64,000 nucleotides of DNA, from the NCBI GenBank assembly GCA_013396635.1, contig WBMW01004121.1:93401-157400 (forward strand), in the 5' to 3' direction. Below, one piece after another: positions 40,001-52,666 of the stretch. The notes beneath the pieces are model-generated. The model made no database searches, had not been told where the DNA came from, and saw only the letters and a list, made by a program, of their open reading frames with translations. A program made the translations under genes and the position numbers. This DNA is from Penelope pileata. Lineage: Eukaryota > Chordata > Aves > Galliformes > Cracidae. Every line of letters starts with the position of its first letter. Within the stretch, counting starts at the first letter, position 1.

Positions 40001-43000
40001 GGAAAAATGATTTGGCATACAAACCCAAAGATGCCTGAACTAAGCCACTTCACTTGCAGTCTGCCTGGGGTAGCTAGCTAACAGGATGTGTGATCCACCA
40101 TGTCTGATGCTCTTTGCTCTGGAATGGTTCTGAGGGACCATGATTTAAACAAGCCACTTCTGTTGGACAACTGCTCCTAGCGTAAAAGAAAACAGCAGCA
40201 GAAGTTAAATGGAAGTGGGACCCAGAGATCTTCCTGGTAACCTTAGAACAAGAGTACTCTAAGATAACTTTGTAGCTATTATTTAAGAAAAAATAAATTA
40301 GTAGGGGTACTTACACATATAAAAGGTGTGTGTACCCACCACTGAGCAAGAAACAAGCAAGACTGGACTACGTGAAACCAGAATGGGAGTACTGCAGCAC
40401 ACTGATCCTGAAGGCAAGACAAATTCTTCCACAGATGATCCACGATGCTTTTTGAAGAAATTATGAATTGTTGCAACTACTCAATGTTTGCATTAGAGCT
40501 CCATCAGTTTGAGTAATGTCAGAGCAGCAGTAATAAGACCACATTAGAGGACTCACAGTAACACTAAGTGATAGAGACAAGAATAAAAAAATTCCCTTTA
40601 CACTGAAATTACATAACTACCTAACACAAGATGGGGACAAGGAATGGAAAAATATGTACTGAGAGGGAAGATCTCCCTCTCTTTTGAGATGAAGTCTCAA
40701 GCACAGATTCCTCTCTCCCAGGAATGAAATGGCATCTGATCTCTCTGCCTGGCTGTTTCCATTAACTGCCTTCCAATTCCTAACGCATCCCCACCACATC
40801 CAGCACAGGTATAAGAGACTGCAAGAGGGCAGAAATCCCCCCACAAAGAGCCAGAAAGAAACCTGACTGAAGTTCTCAAGGGGTGTCACCGTGTCAAGAC
40901 TTCAAAAGGTTGAGAAGATTTGCAAAGAACCTCTTAACTTCCAGGGCTGTTTGCCTCTAACGTTAAGATTTTAAGCTTTCCATGAACAAGGTACAAATGA
41001 TAACGATGATTTTAAATTTTGTGAATGCATACGCTGCCCTTCCTGCTTTTAAATTTCATTTTTACTGATACTGGCTACTAAAAATCAGCTAAAAAAGCAA
41101 TAAAGCTACAGGATTTGAGCACTCAAGCACTTAACTTGATCAGAAAGGGCATCGTTTTTATGTTCACATAATTTTCTGAACATAGAACAAAAACAAGCAG
41201 CTTTGGGTATAGTTAGAGAACTGCTAGGAACAGTGTGTCATGCAGATTTTTTTAACAGAAGTGTGAAAAGAGAAAAACTAAAAATAAAAGAACATGTTAA
41301 TATTGAACAGGTAAATAATAATAAACAATAATAAAATGCATTAATCTCTTGTAACATGCAGAACATTACCCTCAGTCCTGGAATTTTGTGTGCTTCATCT
41401 CAGTCCAGAGTTTTGCTGGGCTATTGTTAGTTTGGTTTGGGATTGGATTTAATGTTTCCAGTATTTGTTAAGTGAGGAGAGCCAGAATATATTTCCTCTT
41501 CTGAGGAAAAATATCCAAATGTCCCTTGCCTCTTGGGTCATAATACAGCAGCATGAATTGAAAATATTAAAATTAGCAACTATGCTTAAATGATAGAAGA
41601 AGAGGGAAACGGAAGACAATGTCGTTCATCCTTGTTTAGAACAATTTAGAACCTTGGACTACTGAAGTCGTTATGCACATGATGGCTCTTAAATGAGTGC
41701 TGAGGGCAGTAAAAGGCATTAGAGCAGAAGTAGTAATTAGGCAAGATTAAATTGCCTTGCAATTTGTCCACCTCAGTCCCGTATTCACAATGAATCAGCC
41801 AACGTGACGGTCAACTCTGACTGCTTCAAGAGAGTGAGCATAAGTAGCACTCACCAGGAAGCAAAGTATGTAAGTATCCACAGAAAAAACAAACAAAGGA
41901 GAAACCACCAGCACACAGTGGCTAAGAACTTAGAAGCAAGCCACAGTGCTGGCTTCTTGTATGAAAAACAAATGCATGTGCAGAAAAGGGAAAAAGTAGT
42001 TAGTCATGTTGTATTTCCTGGAATCTGCTACTTCCCCATTCCTTGGTAGTTAGTGATCCACAGTCAAATTTAGGGTCTGTGCAGGTAGTGAACTTCTGCA
42101 GCTGGAGAAGGCAGCAGCCTCCAGAAGATGCCCCAAAGGCAAGGCCACCGCAGGCACTGGGCACCCTCTGGCATGCTGCGTGCAGGTGCGGATGCTAGGA
42201 AAACAACAGCAAACTCAGAAGGTTGGAAATAGCTTAACTACTTCTTTAGCGAATGCAATCAGAAAGTGAGCATCACTGGTATTGCTTATGGCTTTAAATA
42301 CCTACTTGGAAAGATTTTGAAAAAGAAGGGGGTTTTTTAGGGTCAATACAAAACAATAGGAGGCTGTGAAGTCAAATTTAGCTTAGAACAAGCAATGGAA
42401 ATTAGTAATAATGATAATGATAACAATAAAGGTATGCTCAGTGCTGAGAAAAGCGCAGAACCCAGCCAGCTCCAGAAGGCACTCGCATGGGATGGAACAG
42501 GCTGCGTGCTGGGAAGCTCAGACACCACCTCCAAAGGGGAACACCACCACCACGAAACTCTCACATTAGGAAGAAGGGAAGGATCAGCCACATGTAACCC
42601 AAGCATAAAACAAATCCTGCTTCCAGACACCACAGAGCCCATGATTTCCAGCATTAAACTCTCAGGTACATCACTGAACATGCCAAGAAAGGATCAGTTA
42701 CATCTTTCCAGGAGATTCCGGATTAATGCAGTGTGCATAACAACACTGAAATGCAAATATTTATTGAACATCTGCCACGGTTACAAAAAAAAGTGATCTT
42801 TCCTATTTTGACAGAACAAGCTAAGCTCACTCTGCCAAGGACATCGATGCAATTAAAATACCTCCTTCAGTAACATACATACTGAAAATGCTCTCTGGGA
42901 AATGAGGCATTTGCCAGTCACCACTTCCTGCGGGAGCTGCACTCACACATTTATACTTCTGGGACGCGTGTAGGGCTCAGATAACTTCCCAGGTGAAAGC

Positions 43001-46000
43001 ACTGTGCCCAATCTCAGTAATTCTATCCTCTGGATTGCGTTTCAAAGGTACGATTACAGGAGTTCTCTGCTCCTCAAACGCCTCAATTATTTCCATTATT
43101 ATTTTCCACTTAAAGTCCAAAGAGATTGCAGAGCCCACCCCCTGTAGAAGGTCACTCCCTAAACTCACTCCACAGCCTTGGCTATGGCAAGCAGCCTGGG
43201 AAGGGCTCTCGGAGCTGCGAACCAAGACAACCTCCTTTTCCACTCTGAGCAATGAAAGTCAACAAACAGCAGCAGTCTGGAAAAAACAAGAGCTAGAGGA
43301 TGATTTTCTAGGAAATGGGTCCTAGCTTTCCGCTGCTTCCCCTTTGGCACATCTCTGCAGTCACATCAGGCCTGTAACGAGATGCTATCAACTTCTGTTT
43401 AGCACTGCACACTGCTTGCTTACAGAAGAGTCTGCTTTTACACAATACCTTGGCATGTTTCAATTATTGCTGGAAGTGTCTGACAAAAACATTTTCTCGA
43501 TCTAGGAAAACAAGAAACGATCATTTTATCTTCAAGGTTTCAGTTCTCTTTCAAGTATCCTAACCCCACAAAACAGCGCAGCACAAAAACATCCTTCAGA
43601 GAGCTAACGGCACCGTGCTGGGGGGGACCAGGTTCTGATGTGCTGCCTGCACAGCCCGCGCCTCGGGAGGCAGAAAGAGCCTCTGCCCTGAGGGAACAAA
43701 CACTGGGAATTGGTTTGAACTTCTGCCAGGTGTTACTTCCCTGAATTCTGTCTTGTCTTTGTGAAAGCTGAACTACACCTGATGCATCTTTTGCCTCCTT
43801 ATTTGATAGACGCTATTCTACATTTCCAAGGGGAAAAAGAAACAGAGCAAAGAGGGAGTCAGAAATTGAAAGGGAGCGCGGGGAAAAGGGAGCGCGGGGA
43901 AAAGGAAACAGTTTTTTAACTTACCATGAGAAAGTCACACTTCAGCTGATTCCACACACATTGCACGGAAGCGAAGCAGTGCTGTACACATTTTTGGGAA
44001 TGCAGACAAGAAAAGCAGCCGGATTCTCAGGCTGTTTGGTACTGCCCTGAAAGGACAAGCTTTGAGCTAACGCTTCAATCTCTTTGGTTTCCACAAAGTG
44101 ACACCTGGAGTACAGTATGCAAGCTGGAAGGGCATACAAATGATCTTCTTATTCCTTACACCGTCACCCATCCTGAGCAGTGGACTCCCAGGAAGAAGCA
44201 GATTGCTCTCTCCCAGCCCATTCCACCAGTCACCTATCCCATCGGTCAGGCAGCAGCTCCACAGAACATTTACTGGCTTCATGTGGCAGCCCTGTTGCCC
44301 AGATCAGACACTTCCTACTGCATTTTAAGTCCTTTTGGAAGAGAAACCAGAGCAACTTTTTTTTAACTTTTTTTTTTTTTTTAACTTTTTTTTTAAATAC
44401 CCAGTTTAAGTTACTTGGAGGTTGTTTGGCTACCGCTGCCTGACCTTTTGGGACTGCTTCATGAAAAGTCCTGGAGAAGATTAAAAATTATAACAAGTTG
44501 GCAATTGGCACTACTATTTCCTCATAACCCATGGGAGAGCAAAGGCAATCTTGCTATCCAAAACACAGGCAATGCAAAACTAAGAAACATCTCCACGAGC
44601 TGAAGCCTAAGCCAAGGCAGCACGCTGGCCCTGCTTCTTTCCTATGAGCCCTGGACACGGACGAGGTACAAAAAAAAACTTTGGTTCCTCTCCAAATGCA
44701 GGAGAAGAGACTAAAACTGCTGATGGATCACTCCCTCTTCTACAATCTCCAGATACTTGAAACTTGATGGATCTGTGGAATAAAACCATAAAGTGCTTCC
44801 ACTGCCCCAAGTGTGCTTTAGTGCATCTCGAAAACGGATTAGAAAGAACAAAGCCAAATTATTTTGCAGGGAGAATCCGTCTGGTATAATCATCGCAAGA
44901 CCAATTATACGATTAATTGGTTATGAAAAAGAAAAGCACATGTAAAGGTACCCACCATTACTCTAGTAAGCAGCTACTCACTTCTGGTGATAACTGATCT
45001 TTACAGTCCAAAAATAAAACATGGTAACGTCTACCTCCTCGTAAGACGAGTGTGCTGTTAAACCTCCACCTCTTTTTCCTGCAATTAGTTCTTAAAGACA
45101 AGCAGTATCACCAAACACACGGGATGTCCAAAAACTCAACCACATACAAAAACAGCCTAACAACAGCCCTCCATTTACAGGGCTGAAAACAGCATCACAC
45201 CCCCATCCTGCTGCTGCCCTCTGCAATACGACCATATAACGCAGGGGAGAAAAAACCCAAGCGTTTTTGGCACTGCTCAGGAGTCATTTAGCGAAAAGGC
45301 CTCCCTGGGTACTTCTTCTCCTTAATTCTCTTGGGGGGCACTTCTCTTAGTGCCCCAAAGCAGGTTTCTCCCTTTATTCTGGCTCCCCATGCACTCCTGC
45401 TGCTTCACATTGCCCAGGTCAGCACTGGTGGCTGTGCAGACTTCACCACTTCTCACAACTACCTCACCAAAACTATATGTTTAAAGCAAGATGTTAGAGG
45501 TCTAAAACAGACAAAATTCGTCCTAGCAATCCGCTACACTACAGTTTTTATGAATAAGAGTTACAAAAAGTAGATGTTCTTGCAATTAACAAGCCAGCTT
45601 TAATGAGCACTGGCTTTTCCCACACTTACACAGGTTACTCAGGGCAGAGCTTTCAGCTGTCCTTTAGTTTTGACTACCCTGCAAACGTACAGCTACCTCA
45701 GTCTGCAGCCAGGCAGTGAGAAGCTCCACGGCAGACTGCTTGGCTTTTTAACCTGCCTTCTGCTTTTATCCCTAGGCTTGCTCTAGCAGATACTGTACAG
45801 AGGAGAAGGAAGTCCCTCCTTCACCCATAGGTCACATTAGGGAGTGATTCTCTCTTCATCTCTCATTTTCCTAATGTCGAAGCGAGTTTTGAAATCATGT
45901 TCAAAAACAATAAATCACTACAAGGCTGCCTCTTGGGATCACAGAACTTATGAATGCATTCTTTGGTGATTAACTATTCCTAAAAAAGAAATCTCTCTAG

Positions 46001-49000
46001 ATACAGTTGTAAGTTAACGTTTTCAAATCAAACTACGCACGTGCAGACAGAGGGTATTCAAGCATGGGCAGAATAAAAGACACGTTTAAGCGTCTGCTTT
46101 AACGTTAAAGATAGTTATGGCAAGGGAGCCTGGGAGAGCAGTGGGGCTGGACAGCACAACCAGGGATTATAGGAGATCTTGAGCCCTGCAGCTCCACAAA
46201 GCTTCGCTGATCTGCGCGCTACAGCGCGTCACGGAGCCGATGAGCCACGGGGATCAAGGCAAGATGCAGGCAGAGCAGCCTGCAAAATACTGCTGGCTAA
46301 GCAGTAATGGAGGAAATGTGTAACTGAGGGGTATAATATGGATTTCAACTCACTGTTACCCATCTTGTTTACAGCCAGCCCCTCGTGCCTTTCCCTTTGC
46401 TTCCCACTGACTGCAATTTCCCAGAGCAGCTCTCTCTCCGTGACGATGAAGCAGACAAACCTGTCTATCAGCAGAATTTACAACGGTGTTTGTCAAGGAC
46501 ACGAGTGGAAAACTGGTGCACTCTCTTCCTATGAGAGCTGGAAGAAGAAACTGGGAAAAGAAAAAAAATGCAAAGGGGTGAGTGGGTGGAGTGCCTGTTG
46601 GCCTGGTTTATCTGGGCACATGCAGGGCACGCAGGGCTGGCAGAGGAGGGGCTCTGGAAGCAGACTTGCGCAATCAGGCACTTCAGCCATACCATAAAAC
46701 TCAAACTGGTTTATCTTGAACGAGGAAGTGGCTATCAACTTCTTTTGTAGATGTAAAAATTGTATCCAGTATCAGGAAAAAGTGTACAAGTGTGTGCTGG
46801 CCACAGGAGCATCACCTGCACCTCTGAGATGTGGGTTAGCATCGCCGTGCTCAGACACACCACTGGGTCACTGCTGTTTTTTTAGCAGTTCATGCTATGG
46901 GAAATCTCTACATCTGGAGATTAAACGAGTGAAAAGCAGAGACGGCCAGCAGAAAGAACCAGGTTCATCTACTTTTAGATATTACAAAAACAACACTCCA
47001 CTGAAAAGTTACTTTGTAACATTTCTCGAAATCTGGCACTGATCTCAAAGGCAGGACTGGCTGTAACAAACAACCCCTTCTCATGTAGCAGCTGGGATCA
47101 GTCAGAAAATCAAAGTCCACAGAAGCCTGCACCAGGGCTGATCTCCAGCAGAGTACAACAACCCACAGCACCAACACACTGAGGCTCCTGGAGGTATTCT
47201 CCTTCCTGCCACCACCTCACCGTGCTGATGGCAAGCGGGAGCTGTGCTTGTGGACATCCCACGGAGATTCTGCTTTTGTGTAGTTATTTCCCTGCACACT
47301 GCCTCTGACTCCTTCCTTACCCTTTAAAAACGACCCACAGAACAAGCAACCCCTAATATAACACAGCCATAAAACAGACACCTGTTAGCTGGGTGCAGGG
47401 AAAGTCCAACCCCTCAGAGCATGAGTTAACCAAAAGCATTTAAACAATGGAAGCTTTCCTTACGTCACCGAGCACCCCATCTACAAACCAAGAAAACAAA
47501 GACTGGATCACAACAACACTTCCATCTTCGAGCGTTCGGAGCGCGGACACGCTGTTTTTAGTACTTCCTACTGCTCAGAGCACTCACCAACTTCCTCCTA
47601 ACTCCACAGATCAGCTCAAAGCCAAATTCTTAAGAGAAACATGATGCGTTTCTGCTGCACAAAATGACCTAATCTGCTCAGGATCTCCTCGGCTTCCCGT
47701 TAGGGGCTGCGTCTCCAGCAAACTGCTCGCTCCGAGCGATCAACGCAGCACAACCTGAACGCAAACAGAACCCGCTGAAACCAGACATATCACAACACCA
47801 AACGAGTTCTAGAGCACGACACATTAACTCAGAACACGAGCTTTTCTACAGACCCAGACACCTCACTCTCCAGCTTCCTACCCAGAGAGTGGACAAAACC
47901 AACTCAGCACTTCAAAAGCATTGCCCCCCCCCCAGGCTTCCTGCCCCCCTCCCACCAACCACGTTTTCTGCAGCAGGGGAAGCCTCAGCTTTTGTTTAGG
48001 CCTTGCAAGCTCCCAGCTGGTGGACAAATTCTGTCAATCGCAGCTAGACAATGAGTTACATTTTGACAGGATTACATTTAGCATCTAATGCAACAGCAAG
48101 CCGTATCCTTTGGGTGCTTTCATAACACTCTAGGTGTGCTAAGAACACACTTTATATAATACAGAAACGTCTCGGGTCAGAGGGGAGCTGAAGTTTTACT
48201 AAAGTATTATTTAGAAGGTTTATTTTATTGTTAGCCTTCTGCTCTTCTGAAATGAAAGTATTATAAAGCAACGATTATAAACGTATCAGAAGTTCACTGG
48301 GCTGTTAAGGAGCCCTTATTTGTCCTATTTCACAATTTTAGTGGTGAGAACAGCCGCTAAGAGGAACTCTGCTGATCAACATCACATGAGGAACTGGTAA
48401 GCACAAAAACAATGTGTACAGCAGAACAGTGGACAACGTTTTCTGGGCTTGTCCTTCAACACACAAAGCACCTTCAGTGCCTGAGAAACTATCTGCAGCA
48501 AAGTCACAGCCCTACAAATGCAGGAGCTCCAACAAAGCACTTCTGCTGCTGCAGCGTGGCTACAACAAGAACACGCTGTCCCTTCAGCAACCCTCGTGTG
48601 CTGCGATTTTGCTTTTTACACACCACTCTTTTCAGAGCACACAGCGAGGCGCAGCATACACGATTTCAAAATTAAAATGTAGGAAAGGGAAAGCAGGAAT
48701 CAGAACCTACGGGGTCTGCCGTGAACCGGCCGCTAAGTCACACCAGGATTTTTGGACGAGCCAAGCCAGCTCGTACGGCCCTCCATTTCCCAATCTGTAC
48801 CACAGCATGGATGGCTCTCTCTCCCCAGCGAGGGAACTGTTACTCCCGAGCCTCGAGGTGTTTTTCGGCCCTGGAAACAAGCACCCAGCACGGCTGTGGA
48901 GCAGTGTGGGGCGCACAGAAGCAAGAGGCAGCTGTCGCAAAGCAGCATTTTAACTCCTGCACTCGTGTCAGGAACGCTGCGAGTAGCTGCAGGCTGAAGG

Positions 49001-49738
49001 ACGGGGAGCTGTCGCCCTGCAACGGTATTTTTGGAACTAGCTCGGAAGGCCAGAGCTGCCTGGAGAAAGGAATTGAATTTCCAGCAGCTGCAGGAGAGAA
49101 AGGGAGGGAGGAACAGAGGTCCTTTCACCAGGAACAGGACTCTGGTGTTCTGCGCATGGGGATTGAGAGGTGGCAAAGATAACGTCAGTCAGACCTCAAT
49201 CTGCATAAAAAAAGATCCAGTTAAACGTGGAAGGTGTAATCTGGCAAGAAAATGACGTTAAGTATGGACCTGGTGAGGTTCTCCTACAAACAAAAGCAAT
49301 GAGAGAAAACAACTCAAACACCCCTTCCTACCTGACTGGCAGCGCCAGGGCGAGGGAGAAAAAGAACAACGGTGACATTCAACAGACACCCGCTGGACAG
49401 TGCAATTTATGGAAAGAAATGGAAAACAGTCCCCCTTCCCAGCCAGAACCAACAAAGGACGATGTAAACCGCATGCATCCGAGAAGACCAAACCCTGCCG
49501 CCGGTGCGGTGCCCCCCCTGCGCCCCCCACCCCGCAGGTGACCTGCCCCACAAACCGCCATCGTCAACCCCTCGGCACATAACACAGCATCATCACCATC
49601 ATCATCATCATCATCATCATCACCATCACCACCATCATCCCCGTCACCCCGCTCGGATCACCCCTCTGAGAAGCGGAGAGAGAGAAGAATGTTACTCGAC
49701 CTTTCGTCCCCCGCATGTTGCCTGTCAGAGTCGGGCAT
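22072..49738 (-). CDS. ZC3H6: ZC3H6, CCCH-type zinc finger protein 6
   Basis: A nuclear-type CCCH protein of the ZC3H4/ZC3H6/ZC3H8 group, expected to bind RNA; its precise role is poorly known. Coding exons in transcript order: 49701-49738, 37237-37414, 35885-36010, 34074-34329, 32200-32321, 29996-30112, 28462-28573, 27780-27889, 26777-27030, 25660-26174, 25160-25399, 22072-23567. They sum to 3564 nt with every phase joining: 1187 aa, against 1189 aa that I recall for human. The N-terminus is acidic (EDGELEDGEIDD) then Lys/Arg-rich. Three fingers follow: C269/C277/C283/H287, C298/C306/C312/H316 and C321/C330/C336/H340. Next come a GVGLLPTP-containing segment, a Gly/Pro/Met-rich stretch (exon 10), repeated DPRL motifs and the C-terminus KTFDPTASPFC. 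The intron between fingers 2 and 3 is AT-AC. The donor of intron 1 (GTCGAG) is weak. An in-frame upstream ATG exists at 49792. Identification is firm from length, order and motifs. Confidence 0.97.
27890..28461 (-). other. ZC3H6: U12-type (AT-AC) intron of ZC3H6
   Basis: Exon 7 ends ...TTGCACA at 28462. The intron begins ATATCCTTT (28461-28453), an exact match to the minor-spliceosome 5' site. Near its end TCCTTAAC (27908-27901) matches the U12 branch-point consensus about 12 nt before the terminal AC (27891-27890). Joining A|AT restores Asn317 of the conserved YLHNEFPCKFYH stretch. No in-frame GT-AG alternative fits. Confidence 0.92.
33785..33794. repeat. Short poly-T tract in ZC3H6 intron 4
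   Basis: A brief T run in intron sequence. The other ZC3H6 introns between 23568 and 37236 hold AT-rich unique-looking sequence without a recognised element. Confidence 0.4.
43872..43903. repeat. Perfect 16-bp tandem duplication
   Basis: Two exact copies of gggagcgcggggaaaa in tandem, CpG-rich in an otherwise AT-leaning intron. Confidence 0.9.
44360..44397. repeat. Poly-T tract with TTAAC interruptions
   Basis: Three T runs of about 9, 16 and 9 bases are separated by 'aac'. It looks like a slipped homopolymer or the reversed A-tail of an old retroposon; no element body was recognised next to it. Confidence 0.7.
49588..49637. repeat. (CAT)n / (CATCAC)n microsatellite
   Basis: About fifteen CAT/CAC trinucleotides in a row, just inside ZC3H6 intron 1, about 60 bp beyond the exon 1 donor. 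Confidence 0.9.
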
Positions 49739-50236
49739 GTTTGGGTCAAGAACTGGGTTTGGGGCTTTGGAGAACAGGCTTTCAAAGGCCATTGTGCTGG
49801 CTGTGGTGTGAGGAGGAGGAGGTGGAGGAAGGCAGCGGGGCACTGCCGCCGCGGGAGGAGGAGGAGGCGGCGGCGCGCGCGGCCGCTCCGGGGGCGGCTC
49901 GGTGAGGAGGAGGAGGAGGAGGCCGGTCCCTCCGTGCGGAGCGCTGCGGCAGCTTTCACTCACGGTCACTTAGTGGGACACTAACGGGCGCTCAGTGCAG
50001 GGCGAGGCTGCACGGGCTGAGCGCGGCCGCCCCGCGCGGGCGGGAGGAGCGGAGCGGCGGCGGCGGCGGCTCGAGGAGCAGGCCCGGGGCACAGGAGAAC
50101 AGAGGACACACACACGGGGGAAGGGAGGTGCTGGTGGCCGGAGATGGCTGCCCTATTTCTTCCTTACAAACATGGCGCCCGCTCGAGGCACTCTCACAAA
50201 ATGGCGGCGGCGACGGCAGCGGCGGAGACGGAGGAG

Positions 50237-50263
50237 NNNNNNNNNNNNNNNNNNNNNNNNNNN
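50237..50263. other. Assembly gap (27 N) in the ZC3H6 CpG island
   Basis: A run of N between GGAGGAG and TGGCGGCCGCC. The true length is unknown; such GC-rich promoter cores often drop out of assemblies. Confidence 0.98.
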
Positions 50264-50330
50264 TGGCGGCCGCCGCCCGTTATGGCGCTTCCGGGCCACG
50301 CGTCTCGCGCCCGGCTTCCGTCCCGCGGCC

Positions 50331-50340
50331 TCTCGCGAGA
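50331..50340. promoter_or_regulatory. TCTCGCGAGA (CGCG) element
   Basis: A perfect palindromic 10-mer in the CpG island. This is the known methylation-sensitive core-promoter motif bound by BANP in vertebrates. Occupancy is inferred, not shown. Confidence 0.75.
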
Positions 50341-51441
50341 ACTGAGCGGGGCGGGACGGCGCCTCTCCCGTCCCAGCGCTCCTGCCCCCGAGGCGGGCTC
50401 AGCGCTGTGAGGGGGGCGGTGCCTGGACGGCTCCGTGTTTGTTTTTAAACACCTGAAGGCGGCTGTGGCGGTTCGTGTTGTGTCGCACGTCGCAGGGGCG
50501 CTGTGCTTCTGCTGCCCCCGTTTCCTGAGGGTTTTTTTGTTTAAAAGAGACGCTTCTAAAAGGTTTTTAACAAGCCCAAGTTTAATATAGTGAAAATAAG
50601 AGCTCTGAGGGCTCTTCACCTACCAGCAGATCCCAAACGCTTCCCTTGCAGCCATCTTTGTTACCATTAAAAACAGCACAGCTACCGTTTAAACTTTATT
50701 ACAAGCCTAGTCAGCAGCTAGGCTGACCACAGGCGATTTATGTGAGGTAATTTACCTCATAAAGTTTACCTGACGTTCGGTTTATCTGCAGAGGAGCCCT
50801 CCCTGCGACACGGGCCAGCTGTTCGCCCTCGATGGGCCTGAGGCTGCTCAGACCTATCAACAAACTGCACCTGGTTGAGCTTGTTATTCTTTAGATTACC
50901 TGGTGGTCTGTTTTAATAAACAGTTAAAATTAGCCATGTGCTCATCTCCTGCACACAGAGGTTGCAGCCGGTTCCTGTGCTAGAACTCAAGGATCGTTAA
51001 TTGAAAGGATTGTTAATCTTCCTGGTTGAAGTCCCAGCCTGAGCCTCCAGGCAATCAGCTTCACTGGATCTAGCGCTTGGAAGTTTTCAGCTTCAAAATA
51101 AGCCAAGTCTGGTTCAAATTTGGTTCATCCTGAAGGCATTCGGAATTTTAGGGGAAGTTCTTTCCGCTCACCGAAACCACGGGAGACAAACCTATCTCGC
51201 TGCGTTGGAGAACGCCTTCCAGCGGTCACACGTGTTAATATCCAGACCTGACAGAGGCCGTAGCTCTGCTTTTCAGGCTAGAAAAGTCAGAAATCAGAAA
51301 ATCAGGTCTTTCAGTGACACTTGGGCGGTCTCTAACACTGTGGTGAGCACCATCCAAAGCGGAGCCCCACCAGATCGCCACCGCGGCTCCTGCCTCCATG
51401 ACCAACAGTTACAGAGCAGCCTTACTCTCTAATTCAATTAA

Positions 51442-51515
<74 letters not shown>
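51442..51515. repeat. (TAGA)n microsatellite, about 18 units
   Basis: Uninterrupted tetranucleotide repeat of roughly 74 bp. Confidence 0.97.
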
Positions 51516-51517
<2 letters not shown>

Positions 51518-52648
51518 ATCCCTGTGTCGTCCTCCTAGGCTCCCCAGGTGAAGGCTGTCACTACAGTTCTCCTCAAAATAGGAGCAGTTAAAGCAAGCAT
51601 AGCTGGGAGCTAGAAAAATTTGCATGTTAACCAAGACTGATAGTAAAATGATTACTGGGCGAAGCAGTTATTGGCCAGCACAGGATTAAAATCTGGTAGT
51701 CCAGATGCTTTTGTTATCATCACTTCTATGATTATTCTGTTTATAAAAGGGAGGACATTCAGCACTCATGAAGACGTCCTTAATAAAGCCGTGGAGCAAA
51801 ATGCTGAAGAGCGCTGTTGAAGACAACAAAGCAACAAAACAAAACAAAACCCTTGTGACATTGGTGTCGGTAACTGCAACGGGTGCCTGGCTTTGTGCTT
51901 TATCTCATGGTTGGGACATGATGGTCGGGACAGGTCCCATCTCTCCTTCCAGCAGCCCTTGCTGGTTCAGGCAGCTGAGCCAGTTGCCTTCCGATGTCCC
52001 CTACACTCTCGTTACTCCGTGGTTCAGCTTCATGGATGGTAGCTCTTGGCATCTCTTTCTGTGCGTGTCATTTTGCATTTTCAGTGAATTTCATCCTCTT
52101 CTGCAGTACTGCATCTCTAAGTTACGTACCTTAACCTTAGGATAGTCTTGTCCAACTCAAATAAATAGCATCAGCTGCGAGCGTTGTCACTTCATTGCTC
52201 ATCGTTTCTTCCATTAACTGTGCTTCTCTGTATCCATTTACAACAACACTGGCACCAAGATGGAGACAATCCCACCTGCCAGACTGCTGCATGCTGAGAG
52301 CTGGCCATTCACTGCTGCCCTGGCTCTCCTGGCTCTCAGCAGTTCACAGTCCCTGAGAGAGCCTTGTTTGTTGTTCCCTAACAATTTTAACGATATTTCT
52401 TTTAACATTGTCTTTTGAGGGACTTTGTCAAAACTTTTTGGAAAAAGCCCAAGTAAGTTACATCAACTTATTTTCCTTTGCAGGCGAGTCTCCCTGGCTT
52501 ACAGGGCTTTTCAGGACATATGACTCTCTTTTTCCAGTGCCAGCAATCCTAACACAAAAAATAAAAGATGAGAACACCCACGTTGGTTCCCATTTGGGAG
52601 GGGTGGTCATGCAGTTGCTCTGCTCTGACATAGGACGTTTTTCCCCTT

Positions 52649-52666
52649 ACACACACACACACACAG
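52649..52666. repeat. (CA)n microsatellite, about 9 units
   Basis: A short uninterrupted CA run. Confidence 0.9.

Larger units (their letters stand above)
37415..49700 (-). other. ZC3H6: ZC3H6 intron 1 (12.3 kb)
   Basis: A large first intron between the short first coding exon and exon 2 (acceptor TCCTACAG). It contains a 16-bp tandem duplication (43872-43903), a poly-T/TTAAC tract (44360-44397) and a CAT-trinucleotide tract (about 49588-49637). No RNA gene or coding exon was found in it on either strand. Older transposon remnants could be present but were not recognisable by eye. Confidence 0.6.
49739..50440. promoter_or_regulatory. ZC3H6: ZC3H6 CpG-island promoter and 5' UTR
   Basis: Dense CpG and GC content, with GGAGGAGG/GGCGGCGG tracts and no TATA box. 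Plus-strand ATGGC(G/T)(G/C)C-type words recur near 50143, 50171, 50200 and 50281, resembling YY1 sites. CTTCCGG (about 50289) is an ETS-type site in reverse. TCTCGCGAGA lies at 50331-50340. The start site is likely within or near 49800-50240, but the gap at 50237-50263 prevents precision. The island may also fire divergently to the right. Confidence 0.65.

Noticed and set aside
39500..40250. Suspected old retroviral or LTR remnant in ZC3H6 intron 1
   Set aside because: No terminal repeats, primer-binding site or recognisable coding motif; treated as unique intron sequence.
49504..49905. Open frame with a run of histidines
   Set aside because: It is a translation of the CAT microsatellite continuing into the CpG island; there is no conservation signal and the conserved ZC3H6 exon 1 runs on the other strand.
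50144..50410. Possible first exon on the plus strand (MAALFLPYKHG...)
   Set aside because: It spans the N gap and consists of Ala/Arg-rich CpG-island translation; no downstream exon was found. Kept only as a possible divergent transcript.
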